DNA of 64,000 bases. Origin: CAIZGX01 sp964385405. Lineage in GTDB: Bacteria; Bacteroidota; Bacteroidia; Flavobacteriales_D; Sanyastnellaceae. Shown in pieces: positions 9,940 to 18,627 of this stretch. Made by a program: the position numbers and the translations under genes. Each line of letters begins with the position of its first letter. The first letter of the stretch is position 1. Where the stretch lies: the NCBI GenBank assembly GCA_964385405.1, contig CAYLOT010000005.1:1-64000 (forward strand). The letters are read 5' to 3'. The notes below the pieces were generated by a model. It was not told the DNA's origin and made no database searches. It was given only the letters and a program-made list of their open reading frames with translations.

Positions 9940-10767
9940 TTAGTCAATCAAAATTGGTTTTGCCGCATGCACAGTATCGAAAAACTCATCGATTGCTCCA
10001 TGGAAATCACCACACTCATAAGCTTTAAGCACAGGAACGCTTAAGGTGTTTACTTCTTCCATAAGTTTAGGGTTTATGTCTTCATCGTGAATAACTACAC
10101 CATCTGCGTGTGCAAGTGCAACTTTCATGAGGTTTACATAATTGGAAGTTGAAAGATCTCCAAGGTATTGTTGTCCCACATTATCGAACTGAACTTTTTT
10201 CGAAAGCCCTTTGTCGATAGATCCTGCGAAATCATCTTTATAAAGCGAAATAACAATTTTACTTTCCGAGAAGTGAGGGTCTCCTGCAAAAACATGCTTC
10301 ACGTACAATGGCATGAGAGCCGAGAACCAACCGTGGCAATGCACAACATCAGGAGCCCAGCCTAATTTTTTTACTGTTTCAAGCACTCCTTTCGAAAAGA
10401 AAATCATGCGTTCGCCATTGTCAGAGAACGGTTTCCCAGCTTCGTCATGCAAATAAGCTTTGCGGTGGAAAAACTCTTCGTTATCAATGAAATAAACCTG
10501 TAAACGAATTTGAGGAATGCTCGCTACTTTAATAATCAGAGGGTGATCGGTATCGTCTACAATTAAGTTCATTCCAGATAAACGAATTACTTCGTGCAAT
10601 TGATGTCTACGCTCGTTAATCTTTCCAAAGCGAGGCATGAAGATGCGTGTTTCCTTGCCTCTTTCGTGCATGGCCTGTGGGATTTGACGAACTTGATTCG
10701 CTATTGTAGATTCCGAAGTGAAGGGAAAAATTTCTTGACTTACAAAAAGAACTTTTGTTTTTTGCAT
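9940..10767 (-). CDS. Short glycogen/starch-synthase-like protein (GT5 N-domain only)
   Basis: 275 residues resembling only the N-terminal Rossmann domain of glycogen synthase: VLFVSQEIFPF at the start, RIFMPRFGKINERRHQLHEV, then VVHCHGWFSALMPLYVK. Full glycogen synthases have about 470-500 residues, with a second GT-B domain that is absent here. The ADP-glucose-binding KxGG motif expected just after the first strand is replaced by TSESTIAN. Short forms like this are common in Bacteroidota and are annotated glycogen synthase, but activity seems unlikely from the sequence. It is the first gene of the minus-strand run leading to DUF4270 and glmS and is divergent from panC. A good -7 element lies about 32 bases before the ATG. 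Confidence 0.8.
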   Translation of the reverse strand: MQKTKVLFVSQEIFPFTSESTIANQVRQIPQAMHERGKETRIFMPRFGKINERRHQLHEVIRLSGMNLIVDDTDHPLIIKVASIPQIRLQVYFIDNEEFFHRKAYLHDEAGKPFSDNGERMIFFSKGVLETVKKLGWAPDVVHCHGWFSALMPLYVKHVFAGDPHFSESKIVISLYKDDFAGSIDKGLSKKVQFDNVGQQYLGDLSTSNYVNLMKVALAHADGVVIHDEDINPKLMEEVNTLSVPVLKAYECGDFHGAIDEFFDTVHAAKPILID

Positions 10768-10799
10768 AGAGATGTTTAGGTTTGCCTGAATTCAGTTTG

Positions 10800-10807
10800 C
10801 AAAGATA
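10800..10807 (-). promoter_or_regulatory. -7 promoter element for the glycogen-synthase-like/DUF4270/glmS run
   Basis: On the minus strand this reads TATCTTTG, a perfect match to the Bacteroidota -7 consensus TAnnTTTG, 32 bases before the ATG at 10767. It lies in the 89-base divergent spacer with panC. Confidence 0.55.
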
Positions 10808-10856
10808 TTATAAATCTTTTTTGAATTTTGCAACTTTTTGGCCTTAAAATACTGAA

Positions 10857-11723
10857 ATGAAGGGAACTTCGTGCGAAATAGCTGTTTTACAGCATGTTGG
10901 TGAGATGTTGGCGTTTAGCACGAAGTGCAGAAACGAGGGTCGAACGATTGGGTTTGTTCCCACAATGGGAGCCTTACATGCAGGTCACTTGTCATTGATT
11001 GCAAGGGCCAAGGTCGAATGCGATGTTGTCATTTGCTCCATTTTTGTGAACCCAACGCAGTTCAACGACCCGAATGACTTGCTTCTTTATCCACGAACGG
11101 AAGAGGCTGATATTGAATTGTTAAAAAGTGCGCGATGTGATCTTGTTTTTATTCCTTCTGTTGCTGGCATGTATCCAAATGGACAAGAAGTAAAAAATTA
11201 TGATTTCGGAAGCCTGACTTCCGAATGGGAGGGCTACTACAGGCCCGGTCATTTCAATGGTGTGATTACTGTGGTTAAGCGATTATTTGAAATTGTTCTT
11301 CCACACAAATCATTCTTTGGGAAGAAAGATTTCCAACAATATTCTGTCATTCGAGAGTGGGTAAAACGGTTTCAAATTGAAGTAGAAATTGTCGGATGCG
11401 ATACTGTCAGAGCTTCTAGCGGACTAGCTCTAAGCTCAAGAAACAAAAGGCTTTCAGACGAACAGGTAATTCTAGCCGCGGCGTTTTCAAAAGCTTTGTT
11501 GTTCCTTCAGGAAAACAAATTGAAAAATGATGTAGGAGCACTCCTTGCAGAAGCAACCAAGTTGTTCATTGAAAAAGAACAAATAGAACTTCAATATTTC
11601 ACCATTGCGAATTCTGAAACGTTGGAGCCGCTGGAAAAACTGAGTGATGCCAAGCACCAGGTGGCCTTAATAGCGGGATTTATTGGTGGAGTAAGATTAA
11701 TAGACGAGTTGGAATTGGCTTAA
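10857..11723 (+). CDS. panC: Pantothenate synthetase
   Basis: 288 residues, full length. It joins pantoate and beta-alanine using ATP to make pantothenate for coenzyme A. The nucleotide-binding motif PTMGALHAGH is at residues 35-44, with FVNPTQF, YYRPGHFNGVITVV, FFGKKDFQQ and the KMSKS-like region LALSSRN all in the expected order. The usual RExxGLA sequence is RASSGLA here, a small departure. It is divergent from the glycogen-synthase-like gene, a pairing often seen in Flavobacteriia. Its stop codon interlocks with that of the convergent transporter gene (TTAA at 11720-11723). Confidence 0.95.
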   Translation: MKGTSCEIAVLQHVGEMLAFSTKCRNEGRTIGFVPTMGALHAGHLSLIARAKVECDVVICSIFVNPTQFNDPNDLLLYPRTEEADIELLKSARCDLVFIPSVAGMYPNGQEVKNYDFGSLTSEWEGYYRPGHFNGVITVVKRLFEIVLPHKSFFGKKDFQQYSVIREWVKRFQIEVEIVGCDTVRASSGLALSSRNKRLSDEQVILAAAFSKALLFLQENKLKNDVGALLAEATKLFIEKEQIELQYFTIANSETLEPLEKLSDAKHQVALIAGFIGGVRLIDELELA

Positions 11724-13189
11724 TCGTTTTCCTCTTCCGCGTTGTAGTTTTTTTCTTCCCAACGATTTACGGCAACAGCGGCAACAGCGTTTCCAACAAC
11801 GTTGGTAGCAGAGCGCCCCATATCAAGTACATGATCAACCCCGAGCAATAGGAGTAATCCTGCTTCGGGAATTCCAAACGTTGCAAGTGTTCCCGCAATG
11901 ACAACGAGCGACGCACGCGGCACACCTGCAATACCCTTGCTTGTTACCATAAGAGTTAAGAGCATTGCGGCCTGATCGGCCAGACTTAAATCAATGCCAT
12001 AACTCTGCGCAATGAATAAACTAGCGAAGGTCATATACATCATGCTTCCATCAAGATTGAAACTGTAGCCCAAAGGCAAAACGAAACTTACAATGCGATT
12101 TCGGCAACCAAAGCGCTCAAGTTCTTCTAACAGTTTGGGATACGCCGCTTCACTAGAGGCTGTGGAGAAGGCAAGAAGTAACGGAGATTTGATGCGAGCG
12201 GTTAATTGTACCACGCGTTTTCCAACAATAAGAAAAGCTACGAAAAGTAAAATTACCCAGAGCAAAATGAGCCCGCTGTAAAACTCACCAATGAACAGCG
12301 CGTATGAGGAAAGAACTCCAATCCCCTTTTTTGCTACAACGGAGGTCATAGCTGCGAAAACCGCGAATGGCGCAACGTACATGACCATAGAGGTTATTCG
12401 AAGCATGACATGTCCGAGAGCGTCCATGGCTTTCACAATGATTTCTCCTTTTTTTCCGAGCGCAGCAGTTGCCGTTCCGAAGAACAATGCGAAAATGACA
12501 ATTTGAAGAATTTCATTTGTTGCCATGGATTCGATAACGCTTGAAGGCACAATGTGAACAACAAATCCTTTCAACGTCAACGCTGCTTTATCAATTCCCG
12601 ACTCCATTGCTTCCGGTGGAAGAGGCACTTGAAGAGACTTTCCAGGCTGATATAAATTCACCAAAAGTGCACCCAACAAAAGAGAAATGAAAGAGGCTGA
12701 AATAAACCAAAGCATGGTCTTTCCTCCAATGCGTCCAACCGTTTTCATATCTCCCAATTTCGCAACCCCCGCAACCAAAGTGGCAAGCACGAGCGGAGCT
12801 ATGATCATTTTAATGAGTCGAAGAAAAATATCGGTGAAGATGGAAAGGATCTCGAGAATTTTTTTAAGTGTTGCGTCTTGTGATTCAGTGACGTCAACAC
12901 TTTTTTGGTATTTCGAAATATCCGATGAGGTGCTTTTTGCTTTGTTGATGCAAGCCAAGGCCGCAGCATACTTTTCATCTTCTGAAATTGAATCGTTGGC
13001 GAGAATAGCAGAAAGTTCAGATGATGCTGGTATATGTTCAGCAGAGAGGTCTTTAGCAAGAAGTTCTAATGCTTCTTTTTTCGTTTTTTGAGCGGGTGCT
13101 GGGTATGATACGTTTAGCGCATAACCTACACCTATTCCAATAAACAAAGCAATAAATATCCAAGTGGAAAGACCTCCGAATTTTTTCAT
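11720..13189 (-). CDS. Dicarboxylate/amino acid:cation symporter (DAACS/SDF family), DctA-like
   Basis: 489 residues with about eight membrane segments and two re-entrant loops. The Ser-rich hairpin reads STASSEAAYP and the substrate motif reads FNLDGSMMY. These resemble C4-dicarboxylate carriers (DctA: SSSES, NLDG) more than glutamate carriers (SSSAATLP, NMDG), so succinate, fumarate or malate uptake with H+ or Na+ is the likelier role. About 80 extra residues, charged and Ser/Ala-rich, lie between the first and second membrane segments (residues about 30-110), an insertion absent from the classical bacterial carriers. It converges on panC with interlocked stop codons and is likely monocistronic. 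Confidence 0.88.
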   Translation of the reverse strand: MKKFGGLSTWIFIALFIGIGVGYALNVSYPAPAQKTKKEALELLAKDLSAEHIPASSELSAILANDSISEDEKYAAALACINKAKSTSSDISKYQKSVDVTESQDATLKKILEILSIFTDIFLRLIKMIIAPLVLATLVAGVAKLGDMKTVGRIGGKTMLWFISASFISLLLGALLVNLYQPGKSLQVPLPPEAMESGIDKAALTLKGFVVHIVPSSVIESMATNEILQIVIFALFFGTATAALGKKGEIIVKAMDALGHVMLRITSMVMYVAPFAVFAAMTSVVAKKGIGVLSSYALFIGEFYSGLILLWVILLFVAFLIVGKRVVQLTARIKSPLLLAFSTASSEAAYPKLLEELERFGCRNRIVSFVLPLGYSFNLDGSMMYMTFASLFIAQSYGIDLSLADQAAMLLTLMVTSKGIAGVPRASLVVIAGTLATFGIPEAGLLLLLGVDHVLDMGRSATNVVGNAVAAVAVNRWEEKNYNAEEEND

Positions 13190-13222
13190 TTGAGAAAATT
13201 TTTCCGAATATAGCGCCGAAGA

Positions 13223-13516
13223 TTACAATTCTTCTTTGAGGTGCTGAAGAATTTTTTTCTCGATGGCGCCCGTGATACCGGGAAGACCAATTCCTAATTT
13301 GTTTGAACAGCGTACCTCAACTTCCACATTTTCCCCTTCTTCAGAAATTCGAACGATACAGGTTCTCCCTAAAGCAAACAATCGCAGACCCTGCTGAGCG
13401 AAAATAAATCCCTTCCTATCATTGATGTCTCGGATATAAAAACGCTCACGATGCAGAAGATCAGTGAGCGCGTTTATTACCGCGTGTTTAGTGCAATGAA
13501 AATTTCCTTTATGCAA
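13223..13516 (-). CDS. Small unknown protein, TTG start
   Basis: 97 residues, not recognised. It has no signal peptide or membrane segment and has a mixed alpha/beta pattern with basic and acidic residues (RERFYIRDINDRKGF, VEVEVRCSNKLG), ending in an amphipathic helix. No ATG is available: the frame has a stop codon four codons before the TTG, so TTG at 13516 is the only reasonable start. A perfect -7 element lies 79 bases upstream. It sits alone between the symporter gene (33 bases away) and a TonB-plug gene. The sequence composition and the lone promoter support a real gene, probably a small cytosolic protein. Confidence 0.6.
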   Translation of the reverse strand: MHKGNFHCTKHAVINALTDLLHRERFYIRDINDRKGFIFAQQGLRLFALGRTCIVRISEEGENVEVEVRCSNKLGIGLPGITGAIEKKILQHLKEEL

Positions 13517-13595
13517 AATAAAAGGGTGTTAGCTTAAGGTTAATAATATTAAAATTATGGCCTAACTCCCTTCAAACCAAAAGGTTTAGAAAAAA

Positions 13596-13603
13596 CAAAG
13601 ATA
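13596..13603 (-). promoter_or_regulatory. -7 promoter element for the 97-residue gene
   Basis: The minus strand reads TATCTTTG (TAnnTTTG consensus). The implied leader is about 75 bases and contains a short hairpin (AAACC/GGTTT around 13573-13589). Confidence 0.5.
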
Positions 13604-13618
13604 TAATATGCTACGCCT

Positions 13619-14329
13619 TTACTTTTTCTCTCGAGCGGCGTCTCTGAATGACTTTGTATCAATAATTACATACCCACCAGTGCTGTCGCCATACTTAGCG
13701 GGAACTCCTCCGGTGTAAACAGTAATATTGTTTATTCCACTTGACGGAATATTGAGTGGACTTCCATAGATTTTTACCCCATCTATGTAGTACACAACGC
13801 TACCAGAGCGACTTCCGCGGAAATAAAGTTCTTCGCCACGATCGCTCGTTTTGATGTCGCTCGACATAGAAGTCAGAATTGCTTTTAACGAACCGCCATT
13901 GGCAGCTGCATAGTCTTTAAGTTCTTTTGCACCAAGTGAAATGGCGGTGCCGCCATTGATATCTATAAGTGGTTTTTCAGCACGAATGATAAGCGGGCCG
14001 CCTGTTCCGTAAGTGGCTGTAGACAATGTGTAGTCAGAAAGTTTTCGAATCTGATCTGACTTTACCTGAACGTCGCTCACCTGAAGTTGGTTGTATCCTA
14101 TAAGGTCGTAGAACAGCGTATACGTTCCAGGTTCAACACCGTTGATTCGGTATACACCTCTCTCATCGGTTGATGCGCCCACAACAATTCCGTTGTTCTC
14201 TGCGCGCACAATCACGCCTGCAATAGGGTTGTTATTTTCATCGATGATTTTTCCGAAGATTTCACCGTGAGATTGAGCGGCCATTCCCAAAGAAAGAAGC
14301 AAGCTCGCGAGTAGTGTAATTGTTTTCAT
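13619..14329 (-). CDS. Carboxypeptidase-regulatory-like and TonB-plug protein without a barrel
   Basis: 236 residues with a signal peptide (cleavage after GMAAQS). Residues about 22-105 form a carboxypeptidase-D regulatory-like beta-sandwich (GKIIDENNNPIAGV, ERGVYRINGVEPGTY). Residues about 115-230 form a TonB-receptor plug domain (RGSRSGSVVYYIDGVKIYG, YGDSTGGYVIIDTK). The frame then stops cleanly. The 600 or so residues of beta-barrel that normally follow are missing, and no barrel sequence lies downstream in any frame, so this is a genuine short protein and not a recent frameshift. It has no -NEP- CTD or membrane anchor. It may be a soluble periplasmic partner of an outer-membrane complex; the function is unknown. 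Confidence 0.8.
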   Translation of the reverse strand: MKTITLLASLLLSLGMAAQSHGEIFGKIIDENNNPIAGVIVRAENNGIVVGASTDERGVYRINGVEPGTYTLFYDLIGYNQLQVSDVQVKSDQIRKLSDYTLSTATYGTGGPLIIRAEKPLIDINGGTAISLGAKELKDYAAANGGSLKAILTSMSSDIKTSDRGEELYFRGSRSGSVVYYIDGVKIYGSPLNIPSSGINNITVYTGGVPAKYGDSTGGYVIIDTKSFRDAAREKK

Positions 14330-14480
14330 AATCGTTATTTTTCTCTAAGCTAGTTTTTTTACCGGTGTAATTTTTTCAAAGAAATTCGAAAAATTACCAT
14401 CCAAAACACAGAAATGATTTTAATTCTTTTCAACATTCGCGAAGCATAGACTATCTTCGCCGCAAATTATTTTTCACTCC

Positions 14481-16376
14481 ATGAGTGACGCTATCAAACA
14501 CGAATGCGGTATCGCATTTTTAAGACTGAAGAAACCTCTTCAGCATTACACCGATAAATACGGAACTGCTTTTTACGGACTAAACAAAATGTATCTCCTC
14601 ATGGAGAAGGAGCATAACCGAGGCCAAGATGGCGCTGGGTTAGCGAACATTAAGTTAGATCCAGAACCGGGTAAAAAATACATTTCTCGTATTCGAAGTA
14701 ACGATGCGCAGCCAGTTCGTGAAGTTTTCGCGAAAGTGATGAATCGCTTTGCTGAAATGGCAAAGAAGAATCCAGATAAATTGAAAAATGCTCAATATCT
14801 AAAAAATAATTTTGCTTTTACCGGAGAAGTTTTTTTAGGTCACTTGAGATACGGAACATACGGTGGAAATAGTATTGAAAATTGTCACCCGTTTCTTCGT
14901 CAAAATAATTGGATGACCCGTAACCTCGTGCTTGCAGGGAACTTCAACTTAACCAATGTTGATGAGTTATTTGGTTTGTTGGTTGAATTGGGACAACACC
15001 CAAAAGAACGTACTGATACCGTTACGGTGATGGAAAAAATTGGTCATTTCCTCGATGAAGAGAATCAAATGCTTTTCAATCAGTATCACCAACAAGGTTA
15101 TTCAAACCAACAGATTTCTGAGTTAATAGCAAAGAATATAGACATTCAGCGTGTTTTGCAACGTGCTAGTAAAGATTGGGATGGAGGTTTCGCGATGGTG
15201 GGTATGTTGGGACACGGAGACGCATTTGTATACCGCGATCCAAACGGTATTCGCCCAGCTTTCTATTACGAAGACGAAGAAGTTTGTGTGGTTGCAAGTG
15301 AGCGCCCGCCGATTCAAAGTGCCTTCAATGTCCCATTGGATCAAATCAAAGAAATTCCTGCGGGTTGCGCATATGTGGTGAAGAAGGATGGAAGCTCTTC
15401 CATGAAGGAAATTAAAGCGTCAACCGCTTTGACACCCTGCTCGTTCGAGCGCATTTATTTTTCAAGAGGAAACGATGCGTCTATTTACCAAGAGCGTCAA
15501 GACCTTGGAAAGAATATCGTTCCACGTGTTTTACAAGAAGTGAATTACGACTTGGAAAACACGGTCTTTTCTTTCATTCCTAACACAGCGGAAACAGCTT
15601 TTTACGGAATGATAAAGGCGTTGGAAGATCATTTGAATGATGTTAAAATAGAGAAATTAACATCAGGTTCATGGACGAACGAAGAGATAGAAGCCATTGT
15701 TCGCAAGCGTGCTCGCATAGAGAAAATTGCGATCAAGGATGTGAAAATGCGCACGTTCATTACACAAGATTCTGCACGCGATGAAATGGTTTCGCATGTG
15801 TACGATGTTACGCACGGCACTGTAAAACCAGGAGTTGATACACTTGTAGTTATTGACGATTCCATTGTTCGTGGAACAACCTTGAAGAAGTCTATCATTA
15901 AGATGTTAGACCGCTTAGAGCCGAAAAGAATTATTATTGTTTCTTCTGCACCACAAATTCGTTACCCCGATTGTTACGGCATAGATATGGCTAAAATGGG
16001 CGATTTCATTGCTTTCCAGGCAATAGTTGCCTTGTTGAAGCGCGATGGAAAAGAAGGAATTTTAGATGTTGTTTACAAGAAGTGTAAAGACCAAGAAAGT
16101 GTTCCAAAGGAGCAAGTAAGAAACTATGTGAAGGAAGTCTACGAAGCGTATTCGCAAGAAGAAATATCTGAAATGATTGCGAAGTTGGTAACTCCAGAAG
16201 GTACAAAGGCGAAGGTAAGTGTGCTTTTCCAAACGATTGAGGGTCTTCATAACGCTTGTCCGAATAACCAAGGTGATTGGTATTTCTCTGGAAATTATCC
16301 AACTCCAGGTGGAAATAAAGTGGTGAACAAAGCCTTCATCAATTACATGGAAGGTCGCACAGAGCGTGCATATTAG
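14481..16376 (+). CDS. Amidophosphoribosyltransferase, long Bacteroidota form
   Basis: 631 residues, about 130-170 longer than standard PurF. PurF transfers glutamine nitrogen to PRPP to make phosphoribosylamine, the first step of purine synthesis. Cys9 in KHECGIAFLRL is the class II amidotransferase nucleophile after a short propeptide. NRGQDGAG, HLRYGTYG and NFNLTN are the expected glutaminase motifs. The PRPP-binding motif VVIDDSIVRGTT is at about residue 455. Several insertions and a C-terminal extension distinguish it from E. coli PurF. Many Bacteroidota carry this form in addition to a standard PurF, so it may be a second copy; I therefore give no symbol. A near-consensus -7 element (TATCTTCG) lies about 25 bases upstream. 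Confidence 0.88.
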   Translation: MSDAIKHECGIAFLRLKKPLQHYTDKYGTAFYGLNKMYLLMEKEHNRGQDGAGLANIKLDPEPGKKYISRIRSNDAQPVREVFAKVMNRFAEMAKKNPDKLKNAQYLKNNFAFTGEVFLGHLRYGTYGGNSIENCHPFLRQNNWMTRNLVLAGNFNLTNVDELFGLLVELGQHPKERTDTVTVMEKIGHFLDEENQMLFNQYHQQGYSNQQISELIAKNIDIQRVLQRASKDWDGGFAMVGMLGHGDAFVYRDPNGIRPAFYYEDEEVCVVASERPPIQSAFNVPLDQIKEIPAGCAYVVKKDGSSSMKEIKASTALTPCSFERIYFSRGNDASIYQERQDLGKNIVPRVLQEVNYDLENTVFSFIPNTAETAFYGMIKALEDHLNDVKIEKLTSGSWTNEEIEAIVRKRARIEKIAIKDVKMRTFITQDSARDEMVSHVYDVTHGTVKPGVDTLVVIDDSIVRGTTLKKSIIKMLDRLEPKRIIIVSSAPQIRYPDCYGIDMAKMGDFIAFQAIVALLKRDGKEGILDVVYKKCKDQESVPKEQVRNYVKEVYEAYSQEEISEMIAKLVTPEGTKAKVSVLFQTIEGLHNACPNNQGDWYFSGNYPTPGGNKVVNKAFINYMEGRTERAY

Positions 16377-17503
16377 AAAGCTAATCCTATTTTAATAAAG
16401 GAAAGCATGTCTACAGGCATGTGCGCAATTCGCTCTTTCGATTGTTGATGTCCAATACGCACAACAACCATATTTCTTTCTGGAATGATCACAATGTACT
16501 GTCCACGCATTCCCCGTGCACACCTAAATTTTACACCATCTACTTCACCCATCCACCAGTGCAATCCATACCAATCGCAAACTGAATTTGTTCCGTCTTG
16601 AATGGTCCAAGCTGCAAAAGACTGTGCTAAATAGGTAGAGTCGACGATTTCTTCACCGTTTACTTTTCCATAATGTAGAATGCATTGACCTAACATTCCA
16701 AAGTCTTTTGCTGTGGCGTAAATTCCCGTAAAAGGTTTTTCAAAACCATTTTCTGAGTCAAGGTTCCAGTATGCGTCTGAAGTAGCGCCGATTTTCGTCC
16801 AGATTTTTTCTTCGAAGTAATTCGAGATTTTCTTCTGCGTTGCTGCCTCAAGTACCATTCCCAACAAAACCGTGTTTCCGCCCTCATAGGACCAAAATGA
16901 GCCGGGTGTCTGTTCTACTTTGAACGGAGCGGTTATTGACTTTAAGTCGGAATGGTAATATGCTTTCGCCATGTAGCCGAAAGGGCTGCTATAGCTCTCT
17001 CCAAAAGGAATTCCACTACTCATGTGAAGCAGTTGTTCCAATGTAACATCGGACCCATTCCAAGGAATGTATTTTGAAATAGGATCTTGAAGTGATGAAA
17101 TTTTTCCGTCTTCAATGGCGCAGCCAATAAGCAAAGAAATTACGCTTTTCGCTATAGAGAAAGAATTCCAATGTGTTGAATCTGCACCGTAGGTACCGTA
17201 CCATTCTGAAACAAGCGTGTCGTTTTTAAAAACCAAAAACGCCTCAGATTCTGTTGAGTTGAGAAACGCAATATTCTCATTCGACAGCACATTTAATTTG
17301 GCAGGAAGATTTATAGGCTCGCCGCGGTTTATTTTTCTTGTGTCGAAAAAAGACTGGTCATCAATATCTGGTTTGATTTTCCCGTGCAAATAGGTGCAAT
17401 AAATACCGCGTGCTAAATAGCCATTGCCCGTGAGGTAGAGTATTCCGATAAGAAGCCCAACTGAACCGCAAAAAATGAGTACAATTTTTAGGGCTTTTTT
17501 CAT
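16373..17503 (-). CDS. Serine hydrolase, beta-lactamase/esterase (class C-like) family
   Basis: 376 residues with an N-terminal membrane anchor or uncleaved signal (residues 4-25). The SxxK catalytic motif is SIAK at residues 116-119. The second motif is the YEGGN at 206-210 (Tyr acting as base), followed by LHWWMG and a conserved MRGQYIVIIPE segment. This is the family of penicillin-binding-protein-like esterases, D-aminopeptidases and related enzymes; the exact substrate cannot be read from the sequence. It is probably periplasmic and membrane-tethered. It follows the coiled-coil gene by 5 bases on the same strand, so the two are likely co-transcribed. Its stop interlocks with that of the amidophosphoribosyltransferase gene. 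Confidence 0.85.
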   Translation of the reverse strand: MKKALKIVLIFCGSVGLLIGILYLTGNGYLARGIYCTYLHGKIKPDIDDQSFFDTRKINRGEPINLPAKLNVLSNENIAFLNSTESEAFLVFKNDTLVSEWYGTYGADSTHWNSFSIAKSVISLLIGCAIEDGKISSLQDPISKYIPWNGSDVTLEQLLHMSSGIPFGESYSSPFGYMAKAYYHSDLKSITAPFKVEQTPGSFWSYEGGNTVLLGMVLEAATQKKISNYFEEKIWTKIGATSDAYWNLDSENGFEKPFTGIYATAKDFGMLGQCILHYGKVNGEEIVDSTYLAQSFAAWTIQDGTNSVCDWYGLHWWMGEVDGVKFRCARGMRGQYIVIIPERNMVVVRIGHQQSKERIAHMPVDMLSFIKIGLAF

Positions 17504-17508
17504 GGTGG

Positions 17509-18426
17509 TTATTTTAAAACGACCTCTGATTTTCCAATAAGGTTTCCACCTTCGTAAATCTCTAAACGGTATGAACCTTTATCCAAAGGAGAAGTGGGTG
17601 TGAAGTAAATACTCACATCGGTATCTTGACCTTGATAATCGATTTCGCGCGATGCTCCGAAAGTATCTTGCTGTCCGGTTGCCGTGAAGCTTCCACCACC
17701 TTTGCCCGTTAAAGTATTTCCATTGGGGCCAATTACTTTGAGGTAAAGCGTTTTTCTTCCTGGCTTTACAATTCTGTTTTCACGAAGAGTGAAGGAAGTC
17801 TTAATCATTGAAGATTTTCGTGCTTGTTCAGTGGCAGCTTCTGCACCGCTATTTCTTGCGAATACACCGGTAGAGTAGAACCCGCCTGTAGATAGCACGG
17901 AACCTGCTTTAACAATTTCCTTTGTAGAGTTTAAATCAGTTTCGAGTGTTTTACTTCTGTTTTCAGCGGCTGCCGCTTGCTGTTTTGCTTGTTGTCCCTC
18001 CGCAAATAGTCGGTCGTTATCGCGCTGAAGTGAGTCGATTTGATGAATATACCCCTTCATGATGTTGCGCAAGGTTTGTGTTTCAGCAAGAAGTTTTTTG
18101 ATGTCATAGTCTTTGTTTTTCGCGCGCTTCAACAGCCCTTCGATTTGCGTACGCTGCGCTTCAATTTGCGCCATCATTTCTGTGTTGTCCGTTGTAAGCG
18201 TGTCGTACATCATTTTCATGTTAGTCAATGAGTCTTCGGCTAATTTGTACAGTTCAATGATTTGCTCAGGAGTGGCGTTGGCGGCATCCATAGCAAGTAC
18301 GTTTAAAGCACCCATACTATTTTCTAAAGCAACAATTCGATCGCGGCTAACTTTCACCCAAAAGGCAAGGCTAAGGCAGAGTGCGCCCAATACGCTAATA
18401 ACAATGATGGCAACTTTTTTATTCAT
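17509..18426 (-). CDS. Membrane-anchored coiled-coil protein of unknown function
   Basis: 305 residues from the ATG at 18426, chosen because it places MNKK directly before a single membrane helix (about residues 4-22). An upstream in-frame start at 18462 would add 12 residues with a poor N-terminus. Residues about 30-170 are a long coiled coil (EDSLTNMKMMYDTL, AQRTQIEGLLKRAKN, IDSLQRDNDRLFAEGQ). The C-terminal 110 residues are a beta-rich domain (LRENRIVKPGRKTLYLKV, GSYRLEIYEGGNLIGKSEVVL). Similar flavobacterial proteins are sometimes labelled chromosome-partitioning, without evidence. It likely spans the periplasm. It is co-oriented with the serine hydrolase, 5 bases apart. Confidence 0.75.
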   Translation of the reverse strand: MNKKVAIIVISVLGALCLSLAFWVKVSRDRIVALENSMGALNVLAMDAANATPEQIIELYKLAEDSLTNMKMMYDTLTTDNTEMMAQIEAQRTQIEGLLKRAKNKDYDIKKLLAETQTLRNIMKGYIHQIDSLQRDNDRLFAEGQQAKQQAAAAENRSKTLETDLNSTKEIVKAGSVLSTGGFYSTGVFARNSGAEAATEQARKSSMIKTSFTLRENRIVKPGRKTLYLKVIGPNGNTLTGKGGGSFTATGQQDTFGASREIDYQGQDTDVSIYFTPTSPLDKGSYRLEIYEGGNLIGKSEVVLK

Positions 18427-18503
18427 AAAACAGGTTTTCAGCGAAAATACAATTATTTGCAACGAAGAGTATTGAAAAGATTCGGATTATTGAATAAAGA
18501 ATG

Positions 18504-18511
18504 TATATTTG
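18504..18511 (+). promoter_or_regulatory. -7 promoter element for tRNA-Cys
   Basis: TATATTTG, a perfect TAnnTTTG match, 11 bases before the first base of the tRNA. The predicted transcript would begin within a few bases of the mature 5' end. Confidence 0.6.
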
Positions 18512-18522
18512 CCATCCGCAAG

Positions 18523-18593
18523 GGTCCTGTGGCCGAGCGGCTAGGCAGAGCTCTGCAAAAGCTCGTACAGCGGTTCGAATCCGCTCGGGACCT
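18523..18593 (+). tRNA. tRNA-Cys (GCA)
   Basis: A complete 71-base cloverleaf. The acceptor stem GGTCCTG pairs with CGGGACC (one G-U). The D stem is GCC/GGC. The anticodon stem GAGCT/AGCTC closes a CTGCAAA loop with anticodon GCA. The T stem AGCGG/CCGCT closes TTCGAAT. The discriminator base is T, as expected for Cys. CCA is not encoded. A strong -7 element lies upstream and a terminator hairpin downstream, so it is its own transcription unit. Confidence 0.97.
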
Positions 18594-18602
18594 CGAAAAC
18601 TA

Positions 18603-18627
18603 AACACCTCTTTGGAGGTGTTTTTTT
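18603..18627 (+). terminator. Intrinsic terminator after tRNA-Cys
   Basis: The stem AACACCTC/GAGGTGTT with loop TTTG is followed by a run of T. It overlaps the last codons of the convergent holB gene and may also act weakly in the other direction. Confidence 0.85.

Noticed and set aside
13569..13590. Hairpin AAACC/GGTTT as a terminator of the plug gene
   Set aside because: It lies after the promoter of the next gene and lacks a following T run on the minus strand, so it is only noted as part of that gene's leader.
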